DNA from: Promethearchaeota archaeon
GTDB lineage: Archaea; Asgardarchaeota; Lokiarchaeia; Sigynarchaeales; SOKP01
Direction: 5' to 3'
Assembly (NCBI GenBank): GCA_016839845.1
Contig: JAEOTL010000086.1
Location: forward strand, 1-19,171
Length of the DNA: 19,171 nt
Shown piece by piece: positions 16,401 through 19,171 of this stretch. The notes beneath the pieces were generated by a model. The model searched no databases, was not told the DNA's origin, and worked only from the letters and a program-made list of their open reading frames with translations. How positions within the stretch are numbered: the stretch's first letter is position 1; every line of letters begins with the position of its first letter. The position numbers and the translations under genes were made by a program.

Positions 16401-19171
16401 ATGACATTCAATAAAATAAGTTTCAAAAGACAAATTAATCGAACCAAATCAATTGGTTTTCTGTTAATTGTAATAATTCTTCCCTTAATATTTAATACTC
16501 CTTTATTTATGATGTTTAATGACAACAGTGATAATGGGTATAATGAGAATGTTCCCGATGTAGGAAATCCTATTTCTTCTTCAAATCATCCGAATAATGC
16601 TAATGATTATGAGTTTTATAAAGAGATAACAATAGATCATACAAAGATCTCTGGAGCTGAAAATCTAATTGATTTTCCCCTTCTAATATCAATTTTCGAT
16701 TCTGATCTTCACGACAATACTCAATCCGATGGAGATGATATTGCTTTTTCTAACAATTTTCAATGGCTGGATCATGAAATAGAATTGTATAGCCAGGCAT
16801 ATAATGCAACTCATGCCCATCTGGTTGCATGGGTCCGTATTCCAGTACTTCCTCCGACATATGACACCAAAATTCGAATGTATTATGGAAATTCGCTTAT
16901 GGATTCAAGAGAAAATCCCACAGGAGTATGGAATGAAAATTATAAGGGAGTATGGCATCTAAAAGAAGATCCGTCAGGGATATCACCACAAATTAAGGAT
17001 AGTACATCAAATGGAAATGATGGGACTTCGGGAGGATCTATGTCTACGAATGATCAAGTTCCTGGTAAAATTGATGGGGGTATAGAGTTTGACGGTAATG
17101 ATGATTTTATTAGATTTCCTGATCCTTTGGATTCCAATTTTATGACCGTAAGCGCGTGGATTTATTCAACCCGATTGGATCTGAGTTGGCATACGATTGC
17201 CCAAAGAAATAATGATATTGATAATTGGTACGACTGGCAAATATACGCTAGAGCCCAAGATACACCAAGTGGATTCCGAGCGGTTGTTAGAATAAATTTC
17301 GACGAAGATTATGTCGCTGATGAAGAGGCTGAATCTGACATCGTTCTTTCCACTAACACGTGGTACTATATTGCAGCAACATACGATAAAAATCAAATGA
17401 GGTTCTTCAGAGATGGGTCTTTAACAGATACTTATTCAGATACAAGAAATATACCAGATAGTAATAGAGACATTTGGATTGCTAGAAATAGTGTTTGGAA
17501 TGAACCTTTTGAAGGAATAATAGATGAATTTCGTATCTTAGATATCCCACAATCATCAGATTGGATCAAAACAGAATATGAAAACCAAAATAATCCAGAT
17601 AGTTTTATGTCTGTAGGTATTGCAAACAAGGTATATGTCCCCGATATTTTTGATTTTAAATACTTTAAAGAAATAACATTTGATCATACGAAAGTTTCTG
17701 GGACTAATAATTTAATTAATTTTCCCGTAATGATTTCTATTTTTGACACAGATTTACATAATGAAACTCAAATAAACGGTGATGATATCGCTTTTAATAA
17801 TGGAACTTCCTGGTTATTTCATGAAATTGAACTATTTAATAAAAACTATAATAGTACTCATGCTCAACTAATCGCATGGGTTTCAATCCCTGTTCTTTCA
17901 CCTTCTGTTGATACAGTTATCTATATGTATTACGGTAACTCAACTATGAGCTCTCAAGAAAATCCAAAGGGTGTTTGGGATAGTGAATATGCGGCAGTAT
18001 ATCATTTAAACGATGATTTTTTGGATTCCACTTCGAATAATAGAGATGGGTCAAATACAGGGTCTGTTGATGTTGAGGGAAAGATAGGAGATGGTCAAGA
18101 TTTTGAAACAGACGACAGTACTGATAATATCAACATTGGAACATGGAGTGTTTCTGGATCTCAAATTACAATTCAAGCTTGGGTGAAGTTTGAATCCTTT
18201 ACTGAAGATGATGCCCGAATACTATCAAAAAATTCAGGGGTAAACGATGGTGAGCAACATCACGTTTGGATGCTTGGAACGTGGGATTTTAATCCTCCTG
18301 TTAGATCACGAGGGAGAATAAAAACAGGAACCAGTGATCCTTCAGGTACATCTACTCTAATGGCAACATCGGGTAATCTTTCAATAAATACTTGGTATTT
18401 AACTACAATAAGATATGATGGATCAAATATTTTTCTTGTTTTAGACGGGAACCCAGTTGGTATCCTTAGTATGTCAGGATCATTAAGAATTAATAATTGG
18501 CCAATAACAATTGGAAATAGTCCTACTTTAGCAAGACCTCTTGATGCAGTCATTGATGAAGTTAGGATCTCATCAACTATAAGGTCTGATGATTGGTTAA
18601 AAACTGAATATGAAAATCAATATTATCCAAACTCATTTTATTCAATTGGTAATGCTATTAAACCAGATGAGCACACTACCCCAGATTCAAGTTATTTTAA
18701 TCATTATAAGGTTATAACTATCGATAGGTTTCTTGTTTTTGGGTCAGGATCTCATTCCAATTTTCCTTTATTAATTTCTCTTATCGATTCGGATCTGCAC
18801 AGTGATGTTCAAGCAGATGGGGATGATATTGCCTTTTCCTTAGGATCAGTATGGTTGGATCACGAAATAGAACTGTTCAATCAAAACTATAATGGAACAC
18901 ACGCGGAATTAGTAGCATGGGTAAAAATCCCTGAACTATCAACTTCATTAGATACACATATTCGAATGTATTACGGGAATACTACGATGACGTCACGTGA
19001 AAACCCTACGGGTGTTTGGCATACTTCATACAAAGGGGTATGGCATCTAAAAGAATCAAGTGGATTTACTCTGGATTCTACTTCTTACAATCAGAATGGT
19101 TTAATTACAGGAACAGTAATACGGCCATCTGCAGGTCAAATCAGTAATGCATATAATTATGGAACTGATGG
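16401..19171 (+). CDS. Giant transmembrane surface receptor, copy 3: N-terminal 923 codons, cut by window edge
   Basis: The frame is open from the ATG at 16401 to the last base (923 codons plus 2 nt), without any stop or frameshift. The start aligns with copies 1 and 2: a basic segment (KRQINRTK), then a hydrophobic stretch (about residues 18-38) with the shared P-L-I-F-N ending. Two full DUF2341-LamG modules follow at about 72-406 and 417-750, and a third begins near 765 and is cut in its LamG. The DUF2341 units carry the same position-specific signatures as in the other copies, while LamG 1 and LamG 2 differ from both. The last 40 or so residues return to the conserved third LamG type (S-S-G-F-T-L-D-S-T, G-Q-I-S-N-A-Y-N-Y-G). 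By analogy the stalk, TM helix and cytosolic tail should follow outside the window, but that is not seen. No stop lies in the window, so the array may also continue with more copies. Confidence 0.85.
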   Translation, partial: MTFNKISFKRQINRTKSIGFLLIVIILPLIFNTPLFMMFNDNSDNGYNENVPDVGNPISSSNHPNNANDYEFYKEITIDHTKISGAENLIDFPLLISIFDSDLHDNTQSDGDDIAFSNNFQWLDHEIELYSQAYNATHAHLVAWVRIPVLPPTYDTKIRMYYGNSLMDSRENPTGVWNENYKGVWHLKEDPSGISPQIKDSTSNGNDGTSGGSMSTNDQVPGKIDGGIEFDGNDDFIRFPDPLDSNFMTVSAWIYSTRLDLSWHTIAQRNNDIDNWYDWQIYARAQDTPSGFRAVVRINFDEDYVADEEAESDIVLSTNTWYYIAATYDKNQMRFFRDGSLTDTYSDTRNIPDSNRDIWIARNSVWNEPFEGIIDEFRILDIPQSSDWIKTEYENQNNPDSFMSVGIANKVYVPDIFDFKYFKEITFDHTKVSGTNNLINFPVMISIFDTDLHNETQINGDDIAFNNGTSWLFHEIELFNKNYNSTHAQLIAWVSIPVLSPSVDTVIYMYYGNSTMSSQENPKGVWDSEYAAVYHLNDDFLDSTSNNRDGSNTGSVDVEGKIGDGQDFETDDSTDNINIGTWSVSGSQITIQAWVKFESFTEDDARILSKNSGVNDGEQHHVWMLGTWDFNPPVRSRGRIKTGTSDPSGTSTLMATSGNLSINTWYLTTIRYDGSNIFLVLDGNPVGILSMSGSLRINNWPITIGNSPTLARPLDAVIDEVRISSTIRSDDWLKTEYENQYYPNSFYSIGNAIKPDEHTTPDSSYFNHYKVITIDRFLVFGSGSHSNFPLLISLIDSDLHSDVQADGDDIAFSLGSVWLDHEIELFNQNYNGTHAELVAWVKIPELSTSLDTHIRMYYGNTTMTSRENPTGVWHTSYKGVWHLKESSGFTLDSTSYNQNGLITGTVIRPSAGQISNAYNYGTD
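16614..17618 (+). repeat. Copy 3, module 1: DUF2341 + LamG (variable type)
   Basis: First-position DUF2341. The LamG (about 16962-17552) is a more canonical LamG_3-like sequence: G-I-E-F-D-G-N-D-D-F-I, M-T-V-S-A-W-I-Y, W-Y-Y-I-A-A-T-Y-D and G-I-I-D-E-F-R-I. It has an acidic run (D-E-D, D-E-E-A-E) not found in the other copies. Confidence 0.75.
17649..18650 (+). repeat. Copy 3, module 2: DUF2341 + LamG (variable type)
   Basis: Second-position DUF2341. The LamG (about 18009-18584) has I-T-I-Q-A-W-V-K-F, W-Y-L-T-T-I-R-Y-D-G-S and A-V-I-D-E-V-R-I-S strands. It is distinct from the second LamG of copies 1 and 2. The upstream edge reads A-V-Y-H-L in place of G-V-W-H-L. Confidence 0.75.
18693..19171 (+). 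repeat. Copy 3, module 3: DUF2341 + start of LamG (conserved type), partial
   Basis: Third-position DUF2341, very similar in DNA to that of copy 2. The LamG is cut about 40 residues in, but the visible part matches the conserved third LamG of copies 1 and 2. Confidence 0.75.

Noticed and set aside
18260..18553. Minus-strand open frame of 97 codons
   Set aside because: It is antisense to the second LamG of copy 3 and shows no motif or start signal.
969..18584. Diversity-generating retroelement acting on the LamG cassettes
   Set aside because: There is no reverse transcriptase, template repeat or adenine-specific substitution pattern in the window. Differences include indels across whole domains, which fits recombination or long divergence better.
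405..19171. Site-specific recombinase, transposon or inverted repeats that could shuffle the cassettes
   Set aside because: No recombinase gene, insertion sequence or inverted cassette on the minus strand was found. Shared edges are coding repeats, so homologous recombination would be enough.

Overview
The window is A+T-rich (about two-thirds by eye) and is almost filled by three very large, co-directional paralogous genes in a head-to-tail array. It most likely comes from an archaeon, with Asgard archaea (Promethearchaeota, for example the Lokiarchaeia) the best guess. The reasons are an AGA-rich, AT-rich coding style, giant secreted proteins full of N-X-S/T sequons, a single C-terminal membrane anchor, and a cytosolic tail that looks like a longin/roadblock-type domain followed by two winged-helix domains. 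That tail resembles protein families I associate with Asgard genomes. The lineage is an inference from protein style; no rRNA or other marker gene is present.

Layout: positions 1-115 (minus strand) hold the first 38 codons of a universal stress protein, cut by the window edge. Positions 116-404 are a divergent intergenic region with a plausible archaeal TATA element. Positions 405-8321 (2638 aa) and 8345-16276 (2643 aa) are two complete giant receptors separated by only 23 nt. After a 124-nt gap with two oligo-T tracts, a third paralogue starts at 16401 and runs open for 923 codons to the window end.

Each giant protein has the same plan: a short basic N-terminus and one hydrophobic segment (signal peptide or anchor); three consecutive modules of DUF2341 plus a LamG/concanavalin-A-like lectin domain; a roughly 1000-residue beta-rich stalk with carboxypeptidase-regulatory-like/Ig-like segments and a dockerin-like calcium loop; one transmembrane helix near residue 2175-2195; and a roughly 445-residue cytosolic tail. 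The stalk, helix and tail are seen only in the two complete genes. The likely job is surface recognition of glycans or other ligands, relayed to an internal longin-like plus tandem winged-helix output. This function is inferred.

The most interesting point is a pattern across the paralogues. The backbone (all DUF2341 units, the third LamG, the stalk, the transmembrane helix and the tail) is conserved and colinear. The first and second LamG domains differ strongly between genes, yet sit between nearly constant flanks (a G-V-W-H-L-type edge and an S-x-D-W-I-x-T-E-Y-type edge). This looks like a family of surface receptors with exchangeable or fast-diverging recognition cassettes on a constant signalling chassis.
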